From Actinomycetes bacterium (lineage in GTDB: Bacteria > Actinomycetota > Actinomycetes > Actinomycetales > Microbacteriaceae): a DNA stretch of 5,335 nt. A program made the translations under genes and the position numbers. Shown here piece after piece: positions 5,131-5,335 of this stretch; positions within the stretch are counted from its first letter, which is position 1, and each line of letters begins with the position of its first letter. The DNA is taken from positions 1-5,335 of the forward strand of contig JAEWDJ010000152.1 of the NCBI GenBank assembly GCA_023390155.1, in the 5' to 3' direction. The notes under the pieces are model-generated. The model saw nothing but the letters and a program-made list of their open reading frames with translations, did not search any database and was not told the origin of the DNA.

Positions 5131-5335
5131 ATGAGATCGGTCCTCGGCGACCGCAAGACCATCACGATCCTGCTGGGGCCGGCGCTGCTGCTCTACTCGG
5201 CGATCATGCTCATCCCCGTGCTCTGGAGTTTCGGCCTCACCTTCTTCAAGGGGAGCGCGCTCGGCGGATTCGAGTTCGCCGGCGGCGCCAACTTCGCCCG
5301 GCTGTTCAAGGATCCGGCCGTGTGGGAGGCGCTCG
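5131..5335 (+). CDS. ABC sugar transporter permease, MalF-type, N-terminal 68 residues, cut by window edge
   Basis: The visible part is a short basic N-terminus (Arg2, Arg8, Lys9), then a hydrophobic stretch (about 11-39) with GPALLLYSAIMLIPVLWS, then a short periplasm-side segment containing GGANFARLFKDPAVW (51-65). This layout, first transmembrane helix with a conserved Pro in the middle and then an N-F/W-x-x-L-F-x-D-P-x-F/W segment, is characteristic of MalF/UgpA-like inner-membrane permeases of sugar ABC transporters. Position directly after a family 1 binding protein supports this. The ATG at 5131 is preceded by GAAAGG (5118-5123) with seven bases of spacing. The EAA loop that contacts the ATPase lies beyond the right edge. 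A second permease (MalG-type) is expected next, while the ATPase may be encoded elsewhere, as is common in actinobacteria. Confidence 0.88.
   Translation, partial: MRSVLGDRKTITILLGPALLLYSAIMLIPVLWSFGLTFFKGSALGGFEFAGGANFARLFKDPAVWEAL

Noticed and set aside
1..5335. CRISPR arrays, tRNA/rRNA genes, insertion sequences or phage attachment sites.
   Set aside because: No spaced direct repeats of suitable length, no cloverleaf or rRNA-like stretch and no transposase-like protein were seen on either strand.

Overview
The window is GC-rich, densely coded, and reads like a carbohydrate-catabolism locus of a high-GC Gram-positive bacterium. The actinobacterial assignment rests on strong GC preference at third codon positions, a lipobox-bearing substrate-binding protein, GTG starts and an apparently leaderless mRNA. 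Microbacteriaceae is my best guess, from general impression only.

Layout: the left part (1-2103, minus strand) is a tight three-gene operon transcribed leftwards. It encodes a xylose-isomerase-like TIM-barrel enzyme, then a Rossmann dehydrogenase of the phosphogluconate-dehydrogenase-C type, then the start of a DhaK-type kinase cut by the window edge. Each junction is a 4-base stop/start overlap. A regulatory and repeat-rich gap (2104-2246) follows. Next is a minus-strand (alpha/alpha)6-type glycoside hydrolase (2247-3512). A divergent control region (3513-3682) separates it from a plus-strand ABC sugar-uptake operon: lipoprotein substrate-binding protein (3683-4993), an intercistronic stem-loop, and the start of a MalF-type permease (5131 to the right edge).

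All three transcription units carry the same 13-base element, GGTCAACCGGTTG, in the same orientation relative to the downstream gene. Its palindromic core CAACCGGTTG has a central CG, as LacI-family operators do. The simplest model is one regulon controlled by one LacI-type repressor encoded outside the window. The ABC system would import a glycoside or oligosaccharide, the signal-less hydrolase would cleave it in the cytoplasm, and the three coupled enzymes would degrade a released sugar or sugar acid.

The enzyme trio matches, by family, the described route D-apionate -> 3-oxo-isoapionate -> L-erythrulose -> erythrulose phosphate (oxidoisomerase, decarboxylase, DhaK-like kinase). This is a hypothesis from family membership and gene order; neither the substrate nor the true pathway can be read from the sequence alone.
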